DNA from: Euphorbia lathyris
Lineage: Eukaryota > Streptophyta > Magnoliopsida > Malpighiales > Euphorbiaceae
Assembly: GCF_963576675.1 (NCBI RefSeq)
Contig: NC_088916.1
Coordinates: forward strand, 17,026,501-17,090,500
Direction: 5' to 3'
Length of the DNA stretch: 64,000 nt
Below are positions 23,118 to 34,650 of this stretch, piece by piece. The notes under the pieces are model-generated. The model ran no database searches. It worked only from the letters and a program-made list of their open reading frames with translations, and was not told where the DNA came from. The translations under genes and the position numbers were made by a program. Positions within the stretch are counted from its first letter, which is position 1, and each line of letters starts with the position of its first letter.

Positions 23118-26100
23118 TAGTTCCAAGTAGGCATTGCCCTAATCCCTATAGATCTGGTATGACCATCATGTAGGCGCTGTGCAAGTGCCTTGGTAAACGG
23201 ATCTGCGACATTGTTCTCGGTGTCAACTCTCTGTAATGTAATGTCACCTCTCGCCTGGATCTCCCGAATGAGGTGAAACTTTCTAAGTACATGTTTGGAT
23301 CTCTTGTGTGATCGGGGCTCCAGTGCTTGTGCTATGGCACCGTTGTTATCACAGAAAACATCAACTGCACCTAGGATAGTAGGAACTACACCTAAGTCAG
23401 TTATGAACTTCTTGATCCAAACTGCTTCCTTTGCAGCGTCGCATGCAGCTATGTACTCAGCTTCCGTTGTAGAATCGGCAATGGTAGGCTGCTTTGAGGA
23501 TCTCCAACTAATGGCACCGCCATTCAGGAGAAAAACATAACCAGACTGTGATTGTTTCTGGTCCTCATTAGTCTCGAAACTTGCATTAGTGTAACCTGAT
23601 ACTGCCAGCTCCTCTTGCCCACCAAAAACTAAAAAGAGATCCTTGGTACGCTTAAGGTACTTTAGGATAGCCTTAACTGCCTTCCAGTGCTCCTCGCCAG
23701 GATCTGACTGGTACCGGCTAGTCATGCTAAGTGGAAATGCAACATCTGGCCTTGTACATAACATAGAGTACATGATAGATCCTATAGCTGATGCATATGG
23801 GACCTTTTCCATGTTCTCTCTGTCCTGCTTTGTCTGAGGACAATCTTTCTTACCAAGTTTCAACCCATGGCGCATAGGCATGAATCCTTTCTTAGCCTGG
23901 TCCATGCTGAATCTTCTAAGAACTTTGTCTATGTACGTTGCCTGACTCAAGCCTAGAAGTCTGTTGGATCTATCTCTGTAGATCCTGATCCCTAAGATCG
24001 TTTCGGCTTCTCCTAAGTCTTTCATTGCGAAGCATTTACTCAACCACTGCTTCACTCCTTGCAGTGTTGGTATATCGCCTCCAATGAGCAGTATGTCATC
24101 GACATACAATATCAGGAAAGTGGATATGCTCCCACTGAATTTCATATACACACAAGGTTCATCAGGATTCTGCACGAAACCATATTCAGTTATGGCTTCA
24201 TTGAATCTCTGATTCCAAGACCTAGATGCTTGCTTCAATCCATAAATGGATCTTTGAAGCTTACATACTCGGTTAGGATACTTTGGATCGATAAAACCCT
24301 CTGGTTGTGTCATGTAGACATCCTCCAGTAACTTCCCATTCAGGAAAGCGGTTTTAACATCCATCTGCCATATCTCATAGTTATACCATGCAGCTATGGC
24401 CAGTACTATCCTAATGGATTTGAACATAGCAACTGGTGAAAAGGTTTCATCATAGTCAATTCCTTGGATTTGTCTATAACCTTTTGCCACCAGTCGCCCT
24501 TTGAAGGTGTTATCGGCTTTTAATTTGAAACACCACTTGCAGCCAATTGTTTTAACACCCGGAGGTGGATCCACCAAGTTCCACACCTGGTTATCACGCA
24601 TAAACTGCATTTCAGCCTCCATAGCTTTACGCCATTGATCTGATTGTGGGCTTTCAATAGCCTCTTGATAAGTCTTGGGCTCATCCTGGTCATCGACCAT
24701 TATGTCCCCATCATCAGTCACGACAAAACCGTACCTTTCGGGGTTGATGACGTGTCCTATCAGACCTTCTAGGTTCTTGTGTAACTGGTTCAGCCTCCTC
24801 AATTTCTTGAGGACCTAAATCAGTTACCTGAGCATCCTCATCATCTGCTGTAGAAGTCGGTGAGTCTTGAATCTCAGCGAGATCAATATTGCTCCCACTG
24901 TCTACTTTGGAAAGGAATTCCTTTTCCAAAAAGACTGCAAACCTGGCCACGAATGTTTTATTCTCGGCTGGGTTGTAGAAGTAATAACCCTTAGTTTCCT
25001 TAGGGTAACCCACGAACTGGCATTTGACAGATTTGGACTCTAGTTTGCCACTCATCAATTTCTTGACATGTGCATCACAACCCCAAATCTTCATGAAGGA
25101 AACGTTGGGCTTTCGGCCTGTCCATAATTCATATGGTGTTCCTTCAACTGCCTTGCTCGGTGTATTGTTAATTATATGAGCAGCAGTTTCCAAAGCAAAT
25201 CCCCAAAAGGAGATAGGGAGAGAAGCTTGACTCATCATTGAGCGGACCATGTCGAGCAGGGTCCTATTCCTCCTTTCTGACACTCCATTCCATTGGGGTG
25301 TACCAGGAGGAGTGAGTTGGGAAACAATCCCACACTCTCTCAAGAATGAGACAAACTCTTGGCTCAAGTATTCGCCCCCTCTATCAGACCGGAGCACCTT
25401 TACTTTCTTGCCAAGTTGATTTTCTACTTCATTTTTAAAATCTTTGAATCTCAAAAGAGTTTCAGATTTATGTTTCATCAGATACACATACCCGTATCAG
25501 CTATAGTCATCTGTGAAGGTAACAAAGTACGGAAAACCAGATCTAGCACTGGTGCTCATTGGACCGCATACATCTGCGTGTATCAGCTCCAATAGCTCCG
25601 TGGCCCTTACACCAGTTTTGGTGAAAAGCGCCTTTGTCATCTTCCCTCTTAAACAAGATTCACACGTGTCATAAGACTGCATGTCAAATGACCCTAGCGC
25701 TCCACTAGAGTGAAGCCTAGTTATGCGTTTCTCATTTATGTGGCCAAGACGACAGTGCCAGATATATGTAGGATTCAGTTCATTAGTCTTAATCTTTTTA
25801 GCGTTTATGTTATAGATTGATTCACTACGTTTTAGATCAAGGATATACAAACCATTTTCTAGAAATGCGGTTCCATAAACAATATTGCCACGATGTATAG
25901 AAATCCTACCACGTCCAATATTAAAATTAAAACCGGAAACATCCAACATAGAAACTGAGATAATGTTCATGCGCATTGCAGGTACAAAACAGCAATCTCT
26001 AAGTTCTAAAACTAAACCACTAGGCATCTCTAAAGTGTAATCTCCGATCTCCAAGGCCTCTACACGAGCACCATTGCCGACTCGAAGATCCACTTCACCA

Positions 26101-26573
26101 GATCCTAACAACCTCCTATTTCTCAGTCCCTGCACTTTTGAACAAATGTGAGTACCACATCCAGTGTCTAAAACCCAAGATGTAGAAATAGCCAGATTTA
26201 TCTCAACAACATAAATGCCAAAACCAGAAGCTTTAGCCTTCTGTTTCTCCCTTAGCTTTGGACACACGTTCTTCCAGTGTTCCTTCTCATTGCACTCGTG
26301 ACAGATATCATCTGCCGAGGCCAACCTACCTTTAGGAGCTGCCACCTTCCTTGTCTTTGACTTGGCCTTTTGGGCCTTCGCCTTGGACTTGGACTTGGCC
26401 TTTTCCTTAGGTATGTTCCCTTTATTGGCTGGTAAGGTAGCAGTCAGTACAGATTCCTTCCACTCGTGTCTACAAACCTTTTCTGAGTTTATAGGACAGT
26501 CAAGGAAATCAGTCCCTGAAAGTTTTTCCTTTTCCAGGAGTGGTCTGAGTGAGTTGTTGCTTGTTGCAGTCAT
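23117..26573 (-). pseudogene. Copia gag-pol polyprotein, internally deleted and broken twice
   Basis: The frame opens at the ATG at 26573 with a normal copia gag start (LLEKEKLSGTDFLD), then jumps to a lysine-rich linker; the capsid region is deleted. Next come a CCHC-like knuckle with C-X2-C-X4-H-X4-C spacing, a protease with DTGCG, the integrase H-H-C-C region and DDE residues (HADVCGP, RSDRGGEY, GVSERRNR), the reverse transcriptase with YVDDILLIG, and RNase H ending at 23117. Two breaks are visible. One is a TGA within integrase at 25497-25499. The other is a one-base insertion in a G run on the plus strand near 24740-24743, between integrase and reverse transcriptase, where the two frames overlap by about 90 bp. 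The proteins would be packaged in virus-like particles in a working copy. Confidence 0.93.
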
Positions 26574-26599
26574 TATTTCTTTTTATGTAACTTGGTGAT

Positions 26600-28210
26600 T
26601 TTTATCTACGTGGAAAAATTACATTAGAGTTAGAATAAAGGGCTTAAGCCAAAGATCAAATTAATAATCCATTTTAATTTGTTATTGGTGATATTTATTT
26701 GGCTGTTTTGACCAAGATCCACAATCCATCAATAATAGACCGAGCTAGGGCTCCGCCATCGACCATTGACGATTTGGTAGGATAAACTATCCAATCCTTC
26801 GCAAGGACTCTTGGTTTGATGGGCTTTGTGACACTTAGCCTATCTGTGCTTAGGGCCCGCTCTGAGCTAATGCTACCCACGTTGAGTCCAACCACCATAC
26901 ACGCGTTAGCCATACCAAAGTATCCTAACCCTCGACGGCCCACTAATTACTACAGCATACCTGCTAGGGCACGTCATACACTTTTAAACGACTCAATATT
27001 TCATTATCCGGATTAATTAAGTGATACGGCTTTAACATATAATTATCACGGGTGATGATCTGGTGATCGTTGCTACTTATATTTCATGTTATACTAAGCA
27101 ATTGTATCATCAAAATAAACGTAGAGACTCTATGGGCCTTATAATACATCCTAGTGAAACTAGATATACTATCTAATCTCCACGGGCTTGCTTCAAGTCT
27201 CCTTGGGCTCCCACCATGGGCTTGGACCATCTGGGCTTCTTCACGACCAATTACAATTTTATGAATAAAATCTATTCTAAAATTACATTAATGAAAAAAT
27301 GGCACGCAGGCCATATTTCCCAAAATAAATTAAATTACAAACCGACTTTAATTTAGGGCCCATAGAACTCTATAACACATTGCTGCACGGTAAGACATAT
27401 AAATATAATGCATGATCATGGCATTCCAAAATCATCTAATAAAGTTAAGCCGAGTTACTTAGGGTGAAATCGCCAATTTTACCATATGTGACTAAGGCCC
27501 AAATGGTTAACATCCATTTATATGCAAAATTACAATTTCGCTCCCATTAAATTTTTTTAGGGTCGTCACATATCTAAAATTTAGCCCTCCCAATTTAAAC
27601 CGGTGTCACGGTCTATTGGGCCAATTTCACAAATTAACCATATTCAATTTTACACAAATTATCAATTCGATTAAAAATTAAATATGCATGCCAAACAAAA
27701 ACATTTTAATACCAATTAATTTTTATTCAAAACACGTTTAATAAATTAAACGGTATTAGGGCCCTGATTTTAATAAAATACCCATGAAAAATTTTAAAAC
27801 TTAAAATCAGTCACTATAATCTAAATTTAGACCCAAAATGGATCCGAGACAGCAACGGGATTGCTGTCCACGGACAGCAGCCCCGTGGCTGCTGTCTGGC
27901 GGACAATGCTGTCCGCCCAACAGCAGCCGCAGGGCTGCTGTTCGCGGACAGCAGTCCCGTGACTGCTGTTCGGTATCCGAAACTATTTTTTTTTGTTTAA
28001 TAAAAAAACGCTGCTATATTTTTTTTTAATTTAAATTATTTAAAATAATTTCAGAACCAAACAAAACAAAATACAGACAGAAATAAAAATATGAAAACTT
28101 CCTAGATCAATTTCTACACGAGGAATTTAATAGGAAATTTCAAAAAATTGATTTGGAAAAATAATAAAACCAAATCATAGTAATTTTTCAATCAATCAAA
28201 ACGGACTAAA
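26600..28210 (-). other. Copia leader (5' UTR) of about 1.6 kb
   Basis: Between the primer site and the gag ATG there is no substantial ORF. The leader is unusually long and includes a GC-rich hairpin block at 27838-27985. It may include remnants of the deleted gag region near 26600. Confidence 0.6.
27838..27985 (-). repeat. GC-rich hairpin block of CAGCAG/CTGCTG repeats in the copia leader
   Basis: About 150 bp of repeated CTGTCCGCGGACAGCAG-like units in direct and inverted order (CAGCAGCC, GGCTGCTGT, GCGGACAGCAG), in an otherwise AT-rich leader. The pieces pair with each other, so a strong stem structure in the RNA close to the 5' end is likely. Confidence 0.75.
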
Positions 28211-28215
28211 CCATG

Positions 28216-28227
28216 GCTCTGATACCA
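28216..28227 (-). promoter_or_regulatory. Copia primer binding site (initiator-Met tRNA)
   Basis: The minus strand reads TGGTATCAGAGC one base after the 5' LTR end, the standard primer site complementary to the 3' end of initiator methionine tRNA in plant copia elements. Confidence 0.92.
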
Positions 28228-28228
28228 C

Positions 28229-29927
28229 TGTTAGGGATTAAAGCCAGTTAATCAACTGTAGCGCAGCGGAATTACGGTTTAAAATTTATTTCTAATCCCT
28301 TTTGTTTGATCTTTGTCCGTTAACCATTGATTGAATAAAACATTTTGGATCCGTTTAGCGATAAAAACTTACCCGGACTGTCTCTTCTAGAGACGGCTGA
28401 AGAATCCACAAAGTAGTAAGATCTCCGTAGTCAGATGCACGAACAACTATTGAGCTAGAACCGATGCTAGCCGAAGAACGAAAGAAGAACTGAAGATATT
28501 TTGTAATTCGCCAAAAGCTTCCTCCACTTTTCTAAGTGGTGGCTGCGGAAATTTTAATTGTTTGCCTAAGCAAACATAGGTTGGCCGAATATTGTTGGTT
28601 AAATTAGGGTTTTAGTGTTTTAATTTATATATATAGTGTATTACTAAACCTAATTGGTTTAGGGTTAATTGGTTAATTACAAAACTAATCCAATTCTAAT
28701 CTAATTACATAAATAAATACCAATAATATTTATTCTATGCAATTAATTATGATTAGATTAAATTTAATTACCCAAATTAAACAAACGACACTAATTAATA
28801 AATTAACGTATTAGTTTAATTAATTATTCACCGAATGCAATTTCATTAATTTACAAATTAATTAATTACATCCCGTAAACTAATTAATCAATTAAATACT
28901 CAACACTTAAGACCATTAATCAATTACCTTGATATAAAGTATCAATTAATCAATTAATTAACCACCAATTAATTACCTTGATATTTTACTATCAATCAAT
29001 TAATTAATTTCATCTCTCCAATGTACCGTTCTATAAGTTCTAACTCAGATGTTCGATGTGCACGATCCTATGGGACTGTCCTTAGCTAGCAGTGGGCTCA
29101 TGGCCCACAGACAGTAAGTGGGTTCTAGCAAACCATTACTGCCCCTAACTAAGACAGAGTTTCAGCAGTCTAAAGATGCAGAGACCCTGTAGTTATCTCT
29201 TAACTTCTTTTACCATTTGATATCGATATTATAAACTAGAGGCATGGCGGCTGTCATCCTCTCTGATGTTTATGATATTTCTTGATCTTAAGTAGATTGA
29301 TGAAACAGATAAGTAAACTACTTATCAGGGTGTGGCCACACACTTATCAATCTCACTTATCAAGTGGCCTGTGATATCATCTCACTATTACATGAGTGGT
29401 AATTCCATCACTTCAATATCAATACCAACGTGTTCACCTGTTCACCCAATCATACCCGTATTTAGCATCCTGTTACAGACCTGTTAGGCGTATGTCAAAC
29501 TGAACCGGATCCCATATTGATATTATAATGAAATCTGGTCTGAAGATAGTTAGAGACCTACTTAAGAAAACTAATGACACAACCACCATGTAGTTTTCTC
29601 GGGCGGATCGATCCAGTCACATGTATACAACATATACCCATATTCACAACTGACTTATCAAGTGCTATGGCTAGTATCAATTACTACCATACAGTCGTCG
29701 AATATACAAGTCTGTGGTCCTAATCATTCCCATGATAGAATAGACTTGGGATATGGTTTTACGATTATCAATCAATGGATTCTCTATTCATATTATAGCA
29801 CAAGATATAAATGAACTAGATTAATGTCTTTATTAATGTAACACAAATAGTGTATCTATGCAAGAATAATCAAAAAGCATAATACAATATACATGAACCA
29901 ATGCCTAAGAACTAGGGCACACCAACA
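28229..29927 (-). repeat. Copia LTR (5' LTR relative to the element)
   Basis: A 1,699-bp direct repeat of 21403-23102, with the same TG/CA ends. Confidence 0.95.
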
Positions 29928-30353
29928 GTCTGAGCTTCGCGTTCGCCGGAGGAAATCGTCGAATGAATCGTCGGATTCGCGCAATGAAATATGTTAGAGA
30001 GCGGAGTGTTGGAGCGGAGTGTAAATGACGAAGGCAAATGTGGAAGAATTTGTTGAAATATGCTAGTTTTGGTCATTTATTTAAAATGAGCTAGAAATGT
30101 AAACTAATCCCTTAAAAAGTGCTAGTTTAGTAATTCTCCCTTTTTTTAAAGTTGCCAAAGATGATGCGGATGAGAGAGAAAATAAAATAATATATTTTGA
30201 GATGATATGTATGTTTTGGAATGATGCTTGCATTGGAGATGCTCTTATACATGAAAAGTAACTTTTTACCAAGGCATATAATTTATACCTTTTGGAAAAA
30301 CAACTTTTTCCAAAAACAAACAGCAAACAATAGGTAAACTAAACGGGCCCTAA

Positions 30354-31331
30354 CTATGATGGAAAATTTTAGCATTATTGTAAAAAAGTAGAGATAAAGT
30401 TTAAATTTACCCGTAATTTTTTTTGGGTATTTACTTCTAATGTATGTTTATCTCCATCATTTCTAACCAGGATCAATTTTTATCTCTACCTGATAGAAAA
30501 TCGAACATAATGATTTATCGTTTTTGACTCGCTATTTAACTATCACATTGAACCTTTTAAATATTAATTATGTTAAAAATGTTTATTGTGTTGCAAACAC
30601 AACTATAAAAAAAATCTTATGTCAAAATTTAAGTATGCATTATATAAGTTAATCACAAAAAACAACCTAAAATATTTACCACGTCATTAATAAATTGGTA
30701 AATAGTTTATTAGTTTTTAAAGACTTAATACATCAATTGCTCTCTGAACTTGTCCAAAAAGATTGATTGACCCCCTTAACTTACATAGTATCTTGTTAGT
30801 CCTCTAAACTTGCTTAAAGTATTATGAATAAGTCTCTAAATCACGAGTTCGCCTTTATTTTCTAAATTTTGATTTTTTTCCATATTTGGACAAATTGATA
30901 TTTATATCACTTTAAACAAGATTAATAGGTAAATTGAACACTATTAACAAGTTCAGGGGATCAATAAGTCACTTTAAATAAATCGAGGTGACCAATAGAT
31001 TATTTTAAACAGATTTAGAAGGACTATATAAGTTCAGGGAATCAATAAATTTTTTTTTGGACAAGTTCAAGTACTATATTAACCCGTATTGATATATTTT
31101 AATCCCTATATTTTAAATACCTCATGAGATTTCTAACATTTGTCACTGTCTAACCGTTACATCCCTACCATTAAAAGTTGATATAAAATTGGTTATTCAA
31201 ATTATATATAAGTTAAATATATAATAATAATAATAAAAATATATATATATATATAATAAAAATTAAATATCCTAACTACCCTGTACCCTGCGAGACTTTC
31301 TACATTCTCATCTTTTTCTGTTTCTTTCTGT
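30354..31331. other. Intergenic AT-rich DNA
   Basis: No ORF of note. About 30730-31080 contains phrases such as CTCTGAACTTGTCC and AAATAGGTAAATTGAAC in both orientations, related to the repeat field at 14510-15500. A TAA/TA-rich microsatellite lies at about 31220-31260. Confidence 0.5.
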
Positions 31332-31477
31332 GGGTTACTAAACCTAGCCACTAATTCCCACCTCTAGCCCCTAGAATTGACCGAAATACCCTTTGGACTA
31401 AATTTCAAAAATTCCAAAACCTCTCAAGAACCCTAAACGTTTTTTGCTCAAATCCGGACAACACATTGAGCCGAATC

Positions 31478-34257
31478 ATGGATGGCGACAGAAGACGTAA
31501 AGGAAAAGATAAAGTGGTAAGATTCACCGCTTTATTTCGTTGAATTCGAGCTCGTAACGAATCTGTGTTGTTTTTTTTGGAATTCGCCGGAATTGCAAGT
31601 CGGACGTATGAGTATCACGCCCTCCCTGCGGTTCGGGCGTATGAGCATCACGCCCTACCAATGGTGAGGGCGTGATAGCCATACGCCCGAACCGCAGGGA
31701 GGGCGTGATACTCATACGCCCGAATCGCAAGGAGGGCGTGGTGATATCACGCCCGAACCATTCGCAGGGCGTGATGCTCATACGCCCTACCAATGGTTCG
31801 GGCGTGATTCCCTTACGCCCACGTTGGTTTTTAAAATTTATATTATTTAAAATTTTATTAATTTTAGTTTAATTTATATTATTTAAAATTTTATTAATTT
31901 TAGTATAGTATTAGCATGATTTTTACAATTTTATTAATTTAGGGTAATTTTATAATTTTGGTATAAATTGATTAAAACTTTAGTATAATTTATTATAATT
32001 TTATAATTATAGTATTTTTTTATGACAGAGAGCCCGGTAGCGATTCTTTGCAGGACTACCTCGATGTGGCAGCCCGGGCAGTGCGACAGTCCGCTGTTGC
32101 ACATGATCGCGAGGTTGAGGAGAGCGATGAGCAGCCGACCCCGGGGAGACAGCCGACCCAGCGCGTAGGAGGTCGTTTTGCGGGTACAGGTATTTTTTAG
32201 TATTTATAGTATAATTTAGTATAATTTAGTATTTTTTAGTATAATTTAGTATAATCTAGTATAATTGAGGATAATTGAGTATAATCTAGTATAATTGAGT
32301 ATAATTGGGTATTTTTTAGTATTTTTGAGTATAATTTAGTATTTTTAGTATAATTTAGTATAATGTAGTATTTTTAGTATAATTTTGTATAATCTAGTAT
32401 AATTGAGTATAATTTAGTATAATTGAGTATTTTTTAGTATAATTTAGTATTTTTTAGTATAATTTAGTATAATCTAGTATAATTTTTTATAATTTTATAA
32501 TTATCAGAGACAAGCAAACGTTCCAAAGCTAGTGAGGACGAGAGCTGGGTAGTTACTGGACCGGTTGCTGGTGGTCCCGTTGATGGTTCCGTGATTCCTA
32601 GTTTTCTAGGACATGTTGCCTCACGGATGTTGGGAGGGGAGATTCGGTCGTTTCTGACATGCTATAATAGATCAGCAGCATGCAAAGATTTGTGTCAGTG
32701 GTTTTCTGATGCGTCACCCCAGGTAAGCATAATATAGTGTGTCAACATTTATTGTAATTCGTATTTTTAACTATAAACATACAAAACATTCTGTAATTTT
32801 ATAATTTTATATGTCATTTTACAGCTGAGGGAGATGATCGAGAGGACTGGTTTGTCCCACCTTCCACGTGCCATGTTCAGGAACCTCGACACTCCGTTAT
32901 TGACTGCGTTCGTGGAGCGGTGGCAGCCCGATACGAACTCCTTCCACATGCCGTTCGGTGAGATGACTATCCAGCTACATGATGTGTGGCACATTCTTTG
33001 GATCCCGATCGACGGTCAGATGGTGTCCGAGTCTCCCCCTGTTGACTCGCTTCATGCCATGTGCATGATGATGTTTGAGGTGAGTCAGGCTGAGCTTCTA
33101 TTGCCGACTAGTCGTTTATGGTCAGGTGGAGGTGTATTTGTTGCGGCTGTACAGAGGCTACTGGGTGAGGGTAGGGATGACGCTACTCGGGCAGCGGCGT
33201 GGATGTGGCTTATGCTTGGATCCACTCTGTTTGTTGAGAAGAGTGGAGATAGGATTAGGCCGGCCCATCTTCATGAGGTTTACAGCAGTGTCAGAGGGGC
33301 AGCTGGACTATCATGGGGGTCTGCCACATTAGCCATGTTGTACCGGCAGCTGGGGATAGCGAGCAGAGGAGATTACTCCGGTATATGCGGATGTTTGACC
33401 CTACTGCAGGCATGGATATATGAGTATTTTCCGGTTTTCCGGCCGCATAGAGGAGCTCACCTGATCCCAGCTGACCATGCCCGTGCACTGAGATGGGAGG
33501 TCGGGGTCCCAGGCAAGACGACCGCCCGACTAGATACCTTTCGGGGGCAGCTGGATCGTATGACGGCGGCAGAGGTATTTTATAAAATTCTAGAATTTAT
33601 TTAATTATTATTTATAGTATATTATTTGTATAATTGAGTATTACTTTTTTTCAGGTGACGTGGTTGCCTTATGGTCCTGTCGCTGATGATGATCGGCTTC
33701 GAGTGTCCTACGCCAGTTGGATACGGTGTAGAGACATCGTCGAACCGTATATGCCCGATCGAGCGCTGCGACAGGTCGGATATACTCAGCCTATCCCAGC
33801 TGAGCGTATTAGACCTGATAAAGCAGTACGACCATGGAAGTCGTTATCGTACAAGCTCACGCATTCCTTAGTCACAGTTGAGGACACCTGGCGGAGATTT
33901 CCATCGGCTCGGGGCATCGATCGGAGGAGATGCCGACCAGTCGGATACGATCCCACTGCTTGTGATCCTGCTTATATGGATTGGTATATGCAGTATTCGC
34001 ATCCCCATCTCCTTCATGCACCACAGGCTGGACCGGTACAGCATTCTCGCGCCAACAGCAAATTGGTAAGTTTATTATTTTTTAATATTATTATTTTGTA
34101 TTGGTTTATATGTGTTTAATTTTAAATATTTATTTATTGATTTTTTTTGCAGTGCGTTAGCTGGTTGTGGCGTGTCACCCAACTAGCTGCTACCCACCGA
34201 TCTGACGAGGATGTCCCACGCATTAAGAGGGAGATGGATGAGTTTATGGATGCGTGA
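31478..34257 (+). CDS. Plant mobile domain (PMD, MAIN-like) protein, transposon-carried
   Basis: Supported exons: 32029-32189, 32508-32722, 32825-33574, 33655-34065, 34153-34257, all GT-AG and in frame, ending in TGA at 34255-34257. A probable first exon 31478-31516 (MDGDRRRKGKDKV, then GTAAG) is out of phase with the next exon, so the true start is unsettled or the gene has an indel. The protein has an acidic, disordered N terminus, then GGPVDGSVIPSFLGHVASR, the NRSAACKDLCQWF segment, and the long PMD/aminotransferase-like fold: RAMFRNLDTPLLTAFVERW, the LHDVWHILWIPIDG region, WMWLMLGSTLF, LSWGSATLAMLYRQL, LLQAWIYEYFPVFRP, VTWLPYGP. PMD proteins occur as host factors (MAIN, MAIL1, needed for meristem integrity and silencing) and inside transposons. 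The flanking TIRs favour the transposon kind. Confidence 0.82.
31597..31826. repeat. Left cluster of GGCGTGAT...ATACGCC hairpin repeats
   Basis: Units of about 37 bp built from GGGCGTGAT, a few bases, CATACGCCC and a spacer such as GAACCGCAGGGA alternate in orientation. 31597-31657 and 31664-31730 are close inverted copies, so the cluster can fold into a long hairpin. It lies in the first intron of the PMD gene. Confidence 0.85.
32195..32500 (+). repeat. TAGTATAATT minisatellite in a PMD intron
   Basis: The intron between exons 32029-32189 and 32508-32722 consists almost wholly of variants of TAGTATAATT, TAGTATTTTT and GAGTATAATT, roughly 30 units of about 10 bp. Shorter runs of the same phrase occur in the preceding intron (31850-32010). 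Confidence 0.85.
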
Positions 34258-34461
34258 CGTCGGGCGAACTAGATTATTTTTTTTATAACTTCATACATTT
34301 GAACACTTTTTGTTGTATATATTACGTTTATAAATGTTTATGTTTATTTTAATTTTTATGTTTTTAAATTTTTTTTGTTAAGTACATTTAACGGACTATT
34401 TACGGGTTTAACGGCATATATACGGGATACATAACACATTTTTTTTGCTCTCTCGATACAC

Positions 34462-34650
34462 AGGCGTGTGAAGATCACGCCTTCCCGTGTGTCCGAGCGT
34501 GATAGCCCTACGCCTCACCGAGTGGTCGGGCGTGATACTCATACGTCCGACCACTCGGTGAAGCGTAGGGCTATCACGCCCGGCCACACGGGAAGGCGTG
34601 ATCTTCACACGCCCCACCATGTGGTGAGGTGTGATGTCCATACGCCCTTG
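34462..34650. repeat. Right cluster of GGCGTGAT...ACGCC hairpin repeats
   Basis: 34464-34534 and 34543-34612 form a near-perfect inverted repeat (GCGTGTGAAGATCACGCC, CGTGATAGCCCTACGCC and GACCACTCGGTGA are each mirrored), giving a hairpin with a stem of about 70 bp and a short loop. One further unit follows. It lies 200 bp after the PMD stop codon and mirrors the left cluster in design but not in exact spacer sequence. Confidence 0.88.

Larger units (their letters stand above)
21403..29927 (-). mobile_element. Near-complete Ty1/copia LTR retrotransposon, gag-deleted
   Basis: Two LTRs of 1,700 bp (21403-23102) and 1,699 bp (28229-29927), each TG...CA on the plus strand, are flanked by a perfect 5-bp duplication GTCTG (21398-21402 and 29928-29932). 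By eye I noticed only about twenty differences between the LTRs, so the insertion is fairly recent. The element reads on the minus strand. The primer site TGGTATCAGAGC (initiator-Met tRNA type) adjoins the LTR at 28216-28227, followed by a 1.6-kb leader, a gag-pol frame at 26573-23117, and a purine tract at 23103-23117. The domain order PR-INT-RT-RNase H marks copia. The capsid part of gag is missing, and one stop and one frameshift break pol, so this copy is not autonomous. Confidence 0.95.
18398..30140. mobile_element. Mutator-like element with 108-bp TIRs and 9-bp TSD
   Basis: The left TIR (18398-18505) and the inverted right TIR (30034-30140) match over about 108 bp, sharing AGAATTACTAAACTAGCAC, TTAGTTTACATTTCTAGCTC, AAAACTAGCATATTTCAACA and a final ATTTGCC. 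The flanks are a perfect 9-bp duplication TTTTTTTAA (18389-18397 and 30141-30149). Removing the nested MITE (18585-19622) and the copia element (21403-29927) leaves about 2.2 kb. That remainder carries a 102-codon ORF on the minus strand with a TATA box and clusters of TATCGATA-like repeats on both sides of it. No MURA-type transposase is visible, so it is non-autonomous. Confidence 0.85.
17904..30350. mobile_element. Outer MITE (PIF/Harbinger-like, TAA target site), split by later insertions
   Basis: The left end GAGGTGTTTGTTTAC and the right end (minus strand) GGGCCCGTTTAGTTTAC are inverted repeats flanked on both sides by TAA (17901-17903 and 30351-30353). A GG(G/C)CC-GTTTG terminus with a 3-bp TWA duplication fits Tourist/PIF-Harbinger MITEs. 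Inside both ends is the phrase GCATCTCCAATGCAA or its complement (about 18016 and 18127 on the left, 30230 on the right). Without the nested 18398-30140 insertion the element is about 0.7 kb. It is non-coding. Confidence 0.65.

Noticed and set aside
23295..24331. Plus-strand frames in the copia element
   Set aside because: Antisense shadows of the RT-RNase H frame.
32834..33604. PMD exon read as a separate intronless gene starting at 32834
   Set aside because: Good GT-AG sites at both ends join it in phase to neighbouring exons that encode further PMD blocks.
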